From positions 44,151,883 through 44,215,882 of the forward strand of contig OZ024879.1 of assembly GCA_964017185.1 (NCBI GenBank): 64,000 bases of DNA, read 5' to 3'. The notes beneath the pieces were generated by a model that was not told the origin of the DNA, did not search any database, and saw nothing but the letters and a program-made list of their open reading frames with translations. The stretch's first letter is position 1. Every line of letters starts with the position of its first letter. This document shows, in pieces, positions 21,373 to 32,612 of the stretch. The position numbers were made by a program, and so were the translations under genes. This DNA comes from Rugalucina vietnamica. Its lineage: Eukaryota > Mollusca > Bivalvia > Lucinida > Lucinidae.

Positions 21373-21982
21373 AAAAAAAAAAAATAAATTTTCCTCTTCT
21401 GCATTAGATATCAGGCTTCTGAGTGCAAGAAACCGGTTTTCATTTTGATGAGCATTTACGGAGTTATTCGATGCCGACCACTGGCATGCTGAAAGTACTA
21501 AACCACACACTGCGCATGCATAAGCATTTAAATAATGGTACTAGTTAAATCCGCTATAAACCCACATTCAAAGTCACTATGTACCACTCAGCAGATAATT
21601 CACACGTTAAAGAATGAAATGAATAAAATTGAAATTATCCCCCTTTTAGTTAAACACAGGGATTTTGGCAGTTTTAATTACGAACTTGTGTTTCGTGAAA
21701 GTTTTTTTTTTTTCTTTTTCATGATTTTGAAAAAGGGAGCAGCTGACATTGTTTCTTGATGATTTGGAGGTTCAAAAGTGTGCGCATGCGATTAGCAAAT
21801 CTTTCCCGTTTTGCATTATTTAAGACGGCGAAAAATCTCATTCAATTTGTGATCGAAATGAAAATCAGTTTTTTGCATGATATACCCTAATATCCCATGA
21901 ATGGGAATCATTCAGCAACAAAACGTCTTACCCTTAAACTCGAAAGTCCTCGGTGGCCTATTGTTGAGTTTCTTTCTTTCTT

Positions 21983-22015
<33 letters not shown>

Positions 22016-22058
22016 TTTGTCTGTTTAGTATATTTACGAGTGCTGGTAGTTATAGTGT
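21083..22058. other. noncoding, with poly-A and poly-T tracts
   Basis: A-rich tract at about 21339-21384 and T-rich tract at about 21975-22014. No gene was recognised. Confidence 0.5.
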
Positions 22059-22196
22059 GTGTAGTTGTGACTGCCATATAGCCATATCAATGTGCCTGTC
22101 ATATTGTTCTCAAGCTCCGCCCACTCTAGTTGACCCGGTAAACAGGACACGGCCGGACTGCATCGGCGACCGATGGTTCCCTCAATTTAACGCCTA
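22059..22196 (+). repeat. dispersed repeat, second copy of 4655-4748 plus 5122-5168
   Basis: Same word order as the first copy but without the family 1 MITE. It is directly followed by a family 2 MITE, as at 5172. Confidence 0.7.
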
Positions 22197-22203
22197 AGAT
22201 ATG

Positions 22204-22341
22204 AGACGCCTCATGAGAAAACAATTAATCTGCATATGCTAAAACAAAGACGCAGATCGGCTTCGCGGTAACCGCGAAGCTGATCAGCGCCTTCGTTTTC
22301 GCTACATGAACAGTACACTTCCTCTTCTTCTTAAATCCACT
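22204..22341 (+). mobile_element. MITE family 2, right end replaced
   Basis: GAGACGCCTCATGAGAAAAC, then the intact hairpin around CGCGGTAACCGCG. It stops after CTTAAATCC and is fused to the right half of a family 1 MITE. Confidence 0.7.
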
Positions 22342-22352
22342 TGCCTGCTTCT

Positions 22353-22511
22353 GTTACTCGTTAGAACCGCCTCGGCGAGGCGGTTCTAACGTGTACCCAC
22401 AATCTATGTTTTGAGCAAAAATAAGAAAAATATCAAAATTTTTCCAGGGAAAATTTTCATTTTTACAACCAAAAAATTTTCTGTATATTGCATGGGCGTG
22501 TTTTCGTAATG
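22353..22511 (+). mobile_element. MITE family 1, right half
   Basis: Starts inside the hairpin (ACTCGTTAGAACCGCC) and runs to GGGCGTGTTTTCGTAATG. Confidence 0.75.
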
Positions 22512-22559
22512 AGATCATGGATACTCGCACTTGGGCATTTAAAGTCCATATATTGTAAC

Positions 22560-23015
22560 AGGAAATTGAGAAAACTTGGTTGTTATACAGTACAAAGGGG
22601 TAATTTGACATTTTGCAAGATATTTCGCAATTTACATAACAACAGAATAAATGTTCACATATAATACATTTTATGTGTATATGTATACATTGATTTACTT
22701 GTTATGTTTAGTACATCACTTAATGTAGTCTAACACAAGTGACATGTCATTGTAAAACTTCTGTATTGTAGTTGTTGGGTGTACGTTTCTTTCATGTGTA
22801 TGCTTTTCCACCGACGGAGCATGTTTTTCCATCGACGGATTTTCTGTGGCTTGGCTCGGCTCGGCTCGGCTCGGCTCCACGTTACATTTGGTGGCAGCGA
22901 TGGGATTATGACCACTGCCAGACCGGGTTTGCCTTACCCATGTAGTCCCCAGGCTAAGACTCGTCCCCGGAGGGGGGAAGTAATGTGTATCGTATCTCTT
23001 ATAAATCCACCTCCT
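22560..23015. repeat. inverted copy of 5652-6150
   Basis: See the entry at 5652. This copy additionally holds a (GGCTC)4-type tract at about 22851-22877 and a nearly repeated CCACCGACGGA/CCATCGACGGA pair. Confidence 0.6.
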
Positions 23016-23016
23016 A

Positions 23017-23321
23017 TGAGCCGTTTTGTGGGAAAACAAACAATGTGGTTTCTGAACAGGTCCGACACAAACCTGTCTGAGCAGTACCCACAATCTATGT
23101 TTTGGAGCAAAAATAAGAAAAATAGGTATACCCCTGCATACCCCATTTTTTCTATATAAAAGTGGGGTTCAGGGGGGTATACTTTACACGGACATGTTTT
23201 CCTGATGTATTTGGAGCAAAAAGAAGAAAAATAGGTATAAAACCCTGTAAACCCCAGTTTTCTTCTTCGTTAAAAGTGGGGTATAAGGGGGTAAATATTA
23301 CACGGAAATGCTATCCTGATG
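23017..23321 (-). mobile_element. chimeric stack: family 2 end fused to two family 1 right ends
   Basis: GAGCCGTTTTGTGGGAAAAC to AACCTGTCTGAGCAGTACCC joins a family 2 end directly to a family 1 half-hairpin. That family 1 end finishes in CCTGATG at 23207, followed immediately by a second truncated family 1 end that finishes in CCTGATG at 23321. Confidence 0.65.
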
Positions 23322-24012
23322 ATATATTACGTAAGTACAAAGCACACACTGAATAAAATAATTAGAAGTAAATTATTAACGTTAACTGACTAAAGGCAGC
23401 CAAAGGCCGGTGAGCGTGTCCCTTTGTTAGATTGACAAAGTCTGTCTGGAACCTATTCTGCGTCAGAGTGACCTAAATGTCAACATGACATAGCCTAATA
23501 GTTAGTTGCACGCGTTTAGTGCGCCCATTTTCCTGGTGCATTTATCCACTTACGATATTTGCTAAACTTGATACCCTTATGCTGTGGGTTTGTCTATTTG
23601 TAAGATTTCATCTCCTTTAATGGTATGTACTATATTAAGAAAACTAAAGACATGATACGTACCAACAGAACACGCAATTCGCCTATTTTTTGTTGGAAAA
23701 TATTTCCGTGCAATGAATAACTCCTTAAACCCCACTGTAATATAGATTAACTGGGGTATACAGAAGTATTCCTATTTTTTTTATTTTTGGCCCAACACAT
23801 AGATTGTGGGTACTCGTTAGAACCGCCTCGGTCTCGGTACCCGCGATCAATGTTTTTGAGCAAAAATATTAAAAATCATTTCTTCCTTCTGGTGAAATTT
23901 TCAATTCACGGTTACAGCTAAAAAAATCTGTATATTGCTTGGGCAAGTGTTCGTAATGCCGAACCGAGCCCTGAGAGGTCCCGGGTTGGATGATTGTAGA
24001 CGTATTATACAT

Positions 24013-24292
24013 CGTTACGAAAACACGCCCATGCAATATACAGAGACTTTTTTAAGTTTTTAAAAATGAAAATTTTCAGTACAAAATTTTTGATATTTTT
24101 CTTATTTTTGCTCAAAACATAGATTGTGGGTACACGTTAGAACCGCCTCGCCGAGGCGGTTCTAACGAGTACCCACAATCTATGTTTTGGAGCAAAAATA
24201 AGAAAAATAGGTATACCCCTGCAAACCCCAGTTTTACTATATAAAAGTGGGGTTTAAGGGGGTATTTATTGCGCGGACATGTTTTCTTGATG
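24013..24292 (-). mobile_element. MITE family 1, intact (copy-2 specific)
   Basis: GTTACGAAAACACGCCC to CATGTTTTCTTGATG with complete hairpin arms. It is absent from copy 1 near 8115-8140. Confidence 0.85.
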
Positions 24293-24397
24293 TGTCCAGG
24301 AAACGTTGGCTCCGTTTTGACTTTACTGGAGCGTTATTCACGAGTCCCTGTATCACACAGTCCATGTTTTATCAATCCTCGCCCCACCCTGAACAAC

Positions 24398-24530
24398 GTT
24401 AGCGTTGTGGCCTAATGCAAGTGTCAGTCTCCGAATCGGGAGGTCCGGGGTTTGATTCCCACTGACGCTTGGTTGTACACTTTGGCAAGTCGCATTAACT
24501 TACTATTATAGCAATACCAAGAAATTTGAG
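24398..24530 (+). repeat. tRNA-derived SINE, paralogue of 8251-8400
   Basis: B-box region GGTCCGGGGTTTGATTCCC is better preserved than in copy 1. Confidence 0.65.
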
Positions 24531-24544
24531 GAACAAACAGTCAA

Positions 24545-25100
24545 TCGTATTTGGGCAGAGACCTATAATTATCGTTCCCATAGACTCCCATTGTAATTTG
24601 CCCCAAAACAAGACTCATTCATATGCACAAATTATAGTGGACCCCGACACACTCAGCAGACGAGAGATCACCCTAGGCCGTGTACAAGTGCAGCAAAACA
24701 ATAGGGGGTTAGCCAGCATCCAAGGACGGTACTTTTCGCTGTTTAGGGACACCCCAAAATCGCTCAACAATGAAAAAATTATTATTAAAAAATCACTACA
24801 TCCGCAATTTGGCAATTGCACGGCAAAACAGCAGCTGATTAAATAGAACAATATAGCAAAATATTCTAGAAAGATTATACTATCATGGGACAAAAGACAT
24901 TTGATAGACACGCATTAATGACTAATGGTAGGTAGCGTTACATCTTAAATTTGCCGCGGTAGATCTGCCAACACTTCGGGCCAATCGCAGGCAACGTTAC
25001 ATTTACTGGTCTCTGTCCATTTCGAGGCTTCTGGTCTCAATGGGTGGATACCCTGAAATAAAGAGTTGCGTTTGTATACGCGGGTCATAAAACTAAGGCA
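24545..25100. other. copy-2 specific insertion of unknown origin
   Basis: Not present between the corresponding blocks of copy 1. It contains a 106-codon open frame with no recognisable domain, signal or splice context. Probably a transposon remnant. Confidence 0.4.
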
Positions 25101-25432
25101 ATGGTGATCATCACTTTGTGTTTTATTTTTCACGAAACATACATTCAATTCGCATTCTGCGAGACAGACCAACAGCTAGTCAATGGTCGATTCCTCGATT
25201 TCCTGTGGCCACTAAAGGCAAATAACCACAAGAAATTTTCTTTCATCTTCCCATGGCGGCTCCACATAAGATTTGACCTTAACTGGCATAAGGAAATTAA
25301 GTTTTAATATTGATGTGCAAATTACCGTAGACCAAGGTCATGAAATTACGTTGGCCTTGGCTATTCACATTTCTTTAACTTAAAATAGGCTATCTGTATT
25401 AACTAACTTTAAGATTACAAGCTACAGACTTT

Positions 25433-25575
25433 CAGCGAGCTGGTTCTAACGTGTACCCACAATCTATGTTTTAGAGCAAAAATAAGAAAAATAGGTATAC
25501 CCCTGCATACCCCAGTTTTACTATTTGACTGAGGGGTATAAGGGGGTACTCATTACACGGACATGTTTCCTGATG
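25433..25575 (-). mobile_element. MITE family 1, right half
   Basis: Orthologue of the right part of 9573-9855. It begins in the hairpin and ends CATGTTTCCTGATG. Confidence 0.75.
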
Positions 25576-25665
25576 GTTTCGTTGAAAAATGCCCACCATT
25601 TCTTGAGCATAGAACGATGAACGGACGACGGAGCATGCCTGTACTATAAGCACATCATTACGAAA

Positions 25666-25912
25666 ACTTGCAAATGTCTGAACAAATGAAAATTTTCAGT
25701 AGAAATTTTATGATATTTTTCTTATTTTTTGCTCAAAGCATACATTGTGGGTACACGTTAGAACCGCCTCGCTGAGGCGGTTCTAACGAGTACCCACAAT
25801 GTAGGTTTTGAACCAAAAGTAAGAAAATTAGGTATACTCCTGCAAACCCCAGTTTTTCTAATAGACGTGGGGTTCACAGGGGTATACATTTCACGGACAC
25901 GTTTTCCTGATG
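25666..25912 (-). mobile_element. MITE family 1 (copy-2 specific)
   Basis: CATTACGAAAACTTGC to ACGTTTTCCTGATG. The empty paralogous site near 9918 reads AGCTCATCCTGTTT. The overlap between flanks is only one or two bases, so the target duplication is short or eroded. Confidence 0.8.
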
Positions 25913-26059
25913 TCCTGTTCGTGAAGCTAAAACCGTTCTGGTTGAGTAAATGTACTTTGAGATTCTTGCGCGTGTACTTCAGTAAACATTGATAGCTAAA
26001 ATACATCGCGCACACGGATTTCTCAGTTGTTGTTGGACGATTGACAAAACAGGTAATAT

Positions 26060-26290
26060 TACTAAAGCTTAACCATGCAATATACAGAGATATTTTCAGC
26101 TTTAAAAATTAAAATTTCATTCGCAATTTCATTCTTTTTTTTTTTTTTTTTTTTTTTTTTTTCTTATTTTTGTTCAAAACATAGATTGTGGGTACTAACA
26201 AGTACCCACAATTTATGTTAAGGAAAAAAAGAAGAAAAATAGGTATAACCTGGAAATTCCAGTTTTACTATATAAATATGGGGCTTAACA
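26060..26290 (-). mobile_element. MITE family 1, decayed orthologue of 10080-10370
   Basis: Same relic with a longer T run and a shortened hairpin. Confidence 0.55.
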
Positions 26291-26482
26291 CGGATATAGG
26301 TGACCACCATTTTACTAAGCGATATCCAGATGTGCATGTCTGAACATTTTTAAATGCAGCTACTCACAGGAACTCGTTTATCTTTACTTAGTGTATCGAG
26401 GTTATTTTGAATACAAACGAATTTTGGTATAGTCCAAAACAATAATGCAAGCTTCAACCGATGTCCTTATATTTTCAAGCAT

Positions 26483-26627
26483 GAGCCGCTACACAACAAA
26501 ACAAACAATCTGCATATGCGAAAACAAAGACGCAGATAAGCTTTTTACCTTCTTCTGTAATTGTACAGCCCGGTTTGTGTCGGACCTGGTCGGATACCAA
26601 ATTATTGGTTTTCTCGCGCACAGGCTC
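26483..26627 (+). mobile_element. MITE family 2 deletion derivative
   Basis: Orthologue of 10864-10996. GAGCCGCTACACAACAAAAC to TTTTCTCGCGCACAGGCTC, without the hairpin. Confidence 0.65.
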
Positions 26628-26675
26628 ATATTATTGAGTAGTTACATCATGCATAATATACAACCGTTTGAAATA

Positions 26676-26770
26676 ACAACAACAACAACAACAACAACAA
26701 CAATAAAAACAACAATAACAACAACAACAACATCAACATCAACAACAGCATCAACAACAAAAACAAATAA
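26676..26770. repeat. (CAA)n microsatellite
   Basis: Expanded relative to the paralogous tract at 11044-11085. Confidence 0.9.
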
Positions 26771-27159
26771 AGTAGAAATGTTTGTTTGTAAAACACTATG
26801 CCCCATATTGTATGCTTGCCCCTAACCTGGCACATTTTGTATGCTTCATTGATTTCATTTGACTGAGGTGATGTTTCATTTCTTGATGTAGCTGCAAGTT
26901 TGTCTATGTTTTTACTCCTATCCAGAAACAGAATGCAGGCTTTTGCAGAAAATTTAAAAAATCCAAAAACCCGTATTAATTGATAGTAAGTAAGGTGATC
27001 GTCTCTTCGGTCACATTAGATTTTCATTTTTGTTTTGTTTTCCAGAGGACACTTTGAAAGACAAGAAAAATAAGGGTCAACTATTCTTTCATGTGGAAAA
27101 TTTTTAGGAAATTTCAAAACCCTAGCATACACCATTCAAAAGTTTAAAAATATTGACAC

Positions 27160-27339
27160 ATACACACCCCTCCCACACTACCCACACACACGCACGCCGG
27201 CACGCACGGGCGCGCGCGCGTGTTCGCACAGACAGACAGGCACACACACCCATGCGCACGTGTGCGCGCTTGCACGGACAGTTACACACACTGACGCACA
27301 AAAACACACACACACACAAGCACACACTAACACCAAAAG

Positions 27340-27382
<43 letters not shown>

Positions 27383-27425
27383 ACGCGCGCGCTCGCACAG
27401 ACAGTTACACACACACACTCACCAT

Positions 27426-27487
<62 letters not shown>
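27160..27487. repeat. CA-rich, poly-A and (GA)n simple sequence
   Basis: Paralogue of 11500-11740 with an additional poly-A run (27341-27380). Confidence 0.9.
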
Positions 27488-27488
<1 letters not shown>

Positions 27489-27615
27489 AATATCCTCTGA
27501 CTGGTTGGGAGCATAAAACAACGAAGCATAGTAAATGGGTGAAAATAGGGTCTATTTTGATATAAGATACTAGATTCTTGCTGAAGTTTATCTACTTACT
27601 CACTGTGTTACATAT

Positions 27616-27849
27616 GAGCCGCCCCATGGGAAAACCAACAATCTGCATAGGCGAAAACAAAGACGCAGATCAGCTTCGCGGTAACCGCGAAGCTGATCAG
27701 CGCCTTTGTTTTCGCTACACGGATAGTACAATTCCTCTTCTACTTAAAACCGAAATTTCAGGCTTCTAGCTCTTTTCTGTGCTTGTACAGGCCGGTTTGT
27801 GTCGGGCCTGTTCGGAAACCACATTGTTGGTTTTCCCACGAGGCGGCTC
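27616..27849 (+). mobile_element. MITE family 2, intact, TSD ATAT, just upstream of peptide gene 2
   Basis: GAGCCGCCCCATGGGAAAAC to GTTTTCCCACGAGGCGGCTC, flanked by ATAT at 27612-27615 and 27850-27853. The hairpin centres on CGCGGTAACCGCG. It ends 34 bp before the exon 1 splice acceptor of the peptide gene and is absent at the equivalent place in gene 1. Confidence 0.9.
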
Positions 27850-27894
27850 ATATATCTGACGAAATGTCGTTTTATTTTTACAGAACTTAAAGAC

Positions 27895-28022
27895 ATGATG
27901 AAGGTTTTGATTATACTGATCCTAGTTGTCGCGCCATTAAGCTTTGCCATACCTAAAAGTTGTGTTCCGCCGACAAGAACGTACAGCAATGAGTCTGAGT
28001 GTTCTTTCTACTGTCCTATTTA
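27895..28022 (+). CDS. secreted cysteine-rich peptide gene 2, coding exon 1
   Basis: Acceptor TTTTATTTTTACAG ends at 27883. ATG is at 27895 and the donor GTGAGT begins at 28023, overlapping an in-frame TAG. The 128-nt phase-2 exon matches gene 1. The signal sequence is almost identical (Phe for Tyr near its end), whereas the mature part differs at about a third of its positions while keeping C-x12-C-x3-C. The family 2 MITE immediately upstream lies in the presumed 5' UTR intron. Family unknown; see gene 1 for alternatives. Confidence 0.7.
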
Positions 28023-28134
28023 GTGAGTATCACCAGTTCAACACAAGCGATGATTCATTTAGCAAGGCCGAGAAGACTGCTTCTCTTTGATTGTCAATCA
28101 GAAAACCAAAACTTAATAAAATTGAGCAACCGGG

Positions 28135-28525
28135 CATCAGGATAACATGTCCGTGAAATAAATACCACCTTGAACCCCACTTTGATATGTTAGAACTGGG
28201 GTTTGCAGGGATAGACCTTTCAATTTTATTTTTGATCCAAAACATAGATTGCGGGTACTCTAACGTGTATCAACGATCTGTGTTTTGAGCAAAATTATTA
28301 AAAATATCCATATTTTTCTGATGAAAATTTCTTACCATTCAGGCATCAATTTCGACATAATTTAACGTCTTGAGGCATTTGCACCTTGACGTAATAAGTT
28401 CAATTGAACAGCCTGGCGGCAATTCTTCACTGCCCCAAAAACATGAGAGGGACCGCTGAGGTGCCAACTATTTAAGCTCAAAAAATCTTTGTTTATTGTA
28501 TGTACATGTACAAGTTTTCGTAATG
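28135..28525 (+). mobile_element. MITE family 1, decayed with internal insertion
   Basis: CATCAGGATAACATGTCCGTG at the left and GTACAAGTTTTCGTAATG at the right. The hairpin is eroded and about 140 bp of foreign sequence separates hairpin and right end. Confidence 0.6.
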
Positions 28526-28559
28526 AAAATGTCGGTTTCATGTAAACATAGAAGTAGAG

Positions 28560-29380
28560 TGTAACCGACCCATTTCACCTGTTAAGAAAAACTAAAATGT
28601 TGGTGGTGCAAAAATATTTATTTTCATATTTTGTTGCGTTTTTAAAGCTCATCAGTGTAGGCGTTTCGATTATCAAAGTAATTTCGAAGTTGAATAATTC
28701 AGTAAGTCGTGACAACTTACATTTTCGGAGGGTTCCATCGTTTCTGCATGTCTGCGAGAATCGCACGCAAGATGGAATGTTTGCACAGTGATGTTTCTGC
28801 TACGTACATGTATCAATAGCAAAGATACCACAAAAATTCGAATTTTAAACCCTTGTCACGGCGCTCTCAATGTATTCTAGAAAAACGCAGCACGCCATCG
28901 TGGGAGCGGTATGAATTTCAAATAGCGCTGTGGTATCTCAAGCAGACGACATATGGAAACGCATAGAACTCTGAGGGACAGCGTTCATTTTGAACATGCT
29001 CAAAACAAACGCCACCCCTCTGCTTGCTACTACGAGCACTGAGTGGACGCCGTAAGGTCCCCATGGTACGCTGTAAGATCTCCATTCAAACAACGTGCTC
29101 TGCGGTCGCGCAATGATGTCGTCACATGCAAACGCCGTGGTAACCAATTGCGTTTTCAATGAGATGGTACGGCGTCCATCGTTATCTGACTGCGTCTGTA
29201 CCACGCTTCTACGGCGCTCATACAGAGTGCCGTTATGTTACTGCGCTCATGTTACATTTGCATGCCACTCGCTGCCACGGCAAAACGCTCTTTTGACGAT
29301 TTCACCAAGCCCCTGTTGCGTTTGCAATGTGCTGTCACGATATTGTATTCCTGTGTAGTCTTCACCCCGCCCTTTGGCTT
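28560..29380. other. intron 1 of peptide gene 2, partly copy-2 specific
   Basis: The GCGTCCATCGTTATCTGACT stretch (29172 onward) matches 12490 onward in gene 1. The 28560-29165 part has no counterpart there. No exon was recognised. Confidence 0.45.
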
Positions 29381-29389
29381 TTTATTATG

Positions 29390-30200
29390 ACAAAACACAA
29401 AGAGGTGAAAGAAGATATACAACCAGAGGACAAATTGTCATGTAAACGCTCACATGAGATCTGCTGTATATACCAATAAACATGTTTCATGTCCCAGTTG
29501 AGGGGCAGATGAAGCCCTGGGGCCATTTTTTGTTTAAAGAATAATCCATATCCGGTCTATTTGCCAAATAATCCTACAAATTTTCCCTTCAAATGACATT
29601 TTAACAATTTACCCATTCAAATACATAGGCAACCCATGTTGACCTTGCCTTAAAACAGGTCAAGGTCATCACAGTGTCATGATTTATATACACATTGTAG
29701 TACTTGAATCATCGATGCTTAGTGCCAAGTTTCTTAGAAATCGGTTCACCATTTTCGGAGAGGAAGGTTTTTTAAGGGTTTTACCATACATTTATATGGG
29801 CATGGCGGCCATCTTGGTCATATGACCTGGATTATTTATATACACATTGTTTCCCTTTCCAATAAATGCATCATATAAAATTTGGCTTTGATTGGCCGAG
29901 CGGTTTCAGAGAAGAAGATCTTAGAATAACATTGTAATATACATGTATATTGCCCCGGGAAGGGGGCAGACCAACCCCATGGAGTCCAAATTGTTTTCAG
30001 AATCACACAACTTCAGTCCATTTTGTCCATTTCCTGCAAGTTTTTTTCCTTTCAAATGACATTAAAACACTTTTTCCCATTCAAATGCATGGGCGACCTA
30101 TGTTGACCTTGCCGTAAAATAGGTCAAGGTCATCCAAAGGTCATAATTTATTAACACATAGTAGTACCCCAGTCCCCGATGCTTCATGCCAAGTTTCGTT
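29390..30200 (-). repeat. AGCTCACC-type mollusc repeat, reverse orientation
   Basis: Paralogue of 12690-13520 with the same truncation points. Confidence 0.8.
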
Positions 30201-30272
30201 GAAGCTGACCAGCGCCTTTGTTTTTGATACACAGATAGTACAATCCCTCTTCTTCCTTTATCTGAAATATCA

Positions 30273-30523
30273 CATCAGGAAAACATGTTCGTGAAAAGTA
30301 TACCCCCTTAAACCCCACTTTTATATAGCAAAACTGGGGTATTCAGGGGTGTACCTATTTTTCTTATCTTTGCACCAAAACTTAGATTGTGGGTACACGT
30401 TAGAACCACCTCGCCGAGGCGGTTCTAACGTGTACCCACAATCTATCTTTTGAGCAAAAAAAAAAAGAAATTTTCATTTTTTACCAGCGAAAAAATCTCC
30501 ATATATTGCATAGGCGTGTTTTG
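30273..30523 (+). mobile_element. MITE family 1 (copy-2 specific)
   Basis: CATCAGGAAAACATGTTCGTG start and a complete hairpin. The right end is slightly shortened. It interrupts the family 2 relic that is contiguous in gene 1 at about 13597. Confidence 0.75.
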
Positions 30524-30606
30524 ATAGTGGTGTCTGGCCTGGTCGGAAACCAAAAGTGTTGTTTTTTTCTCTCATGCAATGGGTCATTTTGCTATGTCTC
30601 TTTCAG

Positions 30607-30721
30607 TTGCAAGACGTCTGCATGTTCGACAACCCAATGCTATTGTGATGCAGAACCGGATGGTATTTGCGCGCCATATCTTTTTACTAGACATCTTTGC
30701 GCTTGTACATGTGTGATATAG
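30607..30721 (+). CDS. secreted cysteine-rich peptide gene 2, coding exon 2
   Basis: Acceptor TATGTCTCTTTCAG ends at 30606. The exon completes the split Tyr codon, encodes eight cysteines with the same spacing as gene 1 (x4, x4, x1, x7, x9, x1, x1) and stops with TAG at 30719-30721. Both genes give exactly 243 coding nucleotides. Between cysteines, substitutions are frequent and include charge changes, while no cysteine is lost. That is the pattern expected of a constrained disulfide scaffold rather than of a decaying pseudogene. Intron length is 2.58 kb against 3.66 kb in gene 1. Confidence 0.65.
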
Positions 30722-30847
30722 TAATTTCCCTGACAGCACCAAATCAAAGGGGAAAAGTGTTTCTTTGGACTTTGGTTGAACAGATTTGGTCCTTGCGTCT
30801 ACTTTCATCAGGAAAACGTATATCCCCTAAAATCCTTACTTTGTAGC

Positions 30848-31245
30848 ATCAGGAATACATGTATGCCGTGAAATATATACCCCCCTTTTACCCCACTTTC
30901 ATAAAGCAAAACTGGGGCATGCAGGGGTATACTTTTTCCCTTAAAATTATATTTTTGTAGTAAAACGGATTTCACAAGGGTTTGCATTGTTTGTTTCTTA
31001 TTTTCGATCCAAAGCATAAATTGCGGGTACTCGTCAGAACCGCCTCAGCGAGGCGATGCTAATGTGTACCAACAACCTATGCATGGAGCAAATAAACCTC
31101 TGGTTTTGGAGTAGATTTTTTTCCGATTACGCCATTTGCTGAACATGGCCTACAAAAACGCATTTTCTTTTAAATAAAACTTTTAAATTTGCACAGGTCT
31201 AAATATCTCAGTATACTACATGGGGGTCTTTTCGTAAAGTACCTC
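30848..31245 (+). mobile_element. MITE family 1, long diverged variant
   Basis: Orthologue of 15913-16320. Confidence 0.6.
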
Positions 31246-31270
31246 CTATAATACCTGGTCTTACGGCCCA

Positions 31271-31522
31271 TCCCACAAAATACATTCAGAAAATCATGTC
31301 CGTGTAATGTATACATCTCTTTAATATAGCAAAACTAGGTTATGCAGGGGTATATCTATTTTTCATAGTTTTGCTCTAAAGCATGGATTGTTGGTACATG
31401 TCGAACCGCCTCGGCCAGGAGGTTCTAACGTGTACATCTATGTTTTAGAGCAAAAATATATATATATTCAAATTTTACAGCTTAAAAATGTCTGTATATT
31501 GCATGGGTATATTTTGGTAATG
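31271..31522 (+). mobile_element. MITE family 1, contiguous version of the split copy at 16802
   Basis: ATTCAGAAAATCATGTCCGTG to CATGGGTATATTTTGGTAATG. The hairpin is partly eroded. Confidence 0.65.
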
Positions 31523-31860
31523 TCTGTATTCGTGCAGCAGCCGTTAAAGAACATTTCATGTAACAAATAACCATCCATTTTTGTTTTGTGCTAAATATAA
31601 ACAAAACAAAAACAGTTATGTTTTTATCTTTTATATAATTTAGGGAACACTTTTAGCTCTTGGGAAAAGTTTGAAAAAAAAATCCATTTACTTTTTTTCT
31701 GGCTATACTAAGTTTTTTATCACATATATTTCATAAATTGGCCTAGCTATAGGCTCACGACAGTTTGTCTTTGTGCTATGGAGGATACCATATGCCATAA
31801 ATAAAAAAAAAACTCCACTCTAACTGAATACGAGTTTGCCTTTTTTGAAAACGAAACAGA

Positions 31861-32384
31861 AATAAAATGTTGAAGCGATAAACGACTCCGGATCTAAAAC
31901 TTCGTCAACTAATCATACAAAATTTGCAGTTTGCATATACTTCTAAAAAAAGCTAATTTGTTTAATTTTTGCAAATAAAGCCGTACCAATTATTTGTGTT
32001 CCCGGATCCCCTAGGGTCGTAGAATAGCAGGGTGTTTAGTTTTTTTCAATTTTTAAAGCCCCGCTAAAAGCCTTGCACTGCGGAGCCAGATTTGTGGTAA
32101 AATCCCTGCTAAAAGCCCCGGCACCCCGGAGGCTGACCATGATGCGGAACACTGAACAGCTGGGAGTTGTTCTGATGACATGAAACGGATTTATGAGAGA
32201 GGGGCCTGATTTATGCGTGCAAAAGAACGGGTAAATTTGCAAAATAAATTAGGAACATAAAAGTAACGAAATTTAAAAATACAATTGATACCGAATTTTA
32301 AAAAATGTTATGGTGTATTGGCGGGAAATTTAATCCTCAGCACATCCCCGGCACTGCCGGGACACATCAGAGGTTAAACCCTGG
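31861..32384. other. noncoding stretch
   Basis: AT-rich DNA with GC-richer patches containing repeated AAAGCCCCG words (32055-32130). No gene was recognised. Confidence 0.45.
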
Positions 32385-32612
32385 CATCAGGAAAACATGT
32401 CCGTGCAATGTATACCCGCTTGAACGCCACTTTAATATATCAAAACTGGGGTATGCAGGGGTATACCTTTTTTCTTATTTTTGCTCCAAAACATAGATTG
32501 TGGGTACTCGTTAGAATTGCCTCGCCGAGGCGGTTCTAATGTGTACCCACAATCTATGTTTTGAGCAAAAATAAGAAAAATATCAAAAACATTTCCACTG
32601 AAAATTTTCATT
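32385..32612 (+). mobile_element. MITE family 1, right end truncated
   Basis: CATCAGGAAAACATGTCCGTG and a complete hairpin. It stops after ACTGAAAATTTTCATTG. Confidence 0.8.

Larger units (their letters stand above)
23330..31860 (+). repeat. segmental duplication, copy 2
   Basis: Colinear partner of 7110-18900 (blocks listed there). It contains peptide gene 2 and lacks the 1,335-bp transposon. Confidence 0.85.

Noticed and set aside
24526-24846. 106-residue ORF
   Set aside because: No domain or splice context, located in a copy-2 specific insertion, and the opposite strand is equally open.
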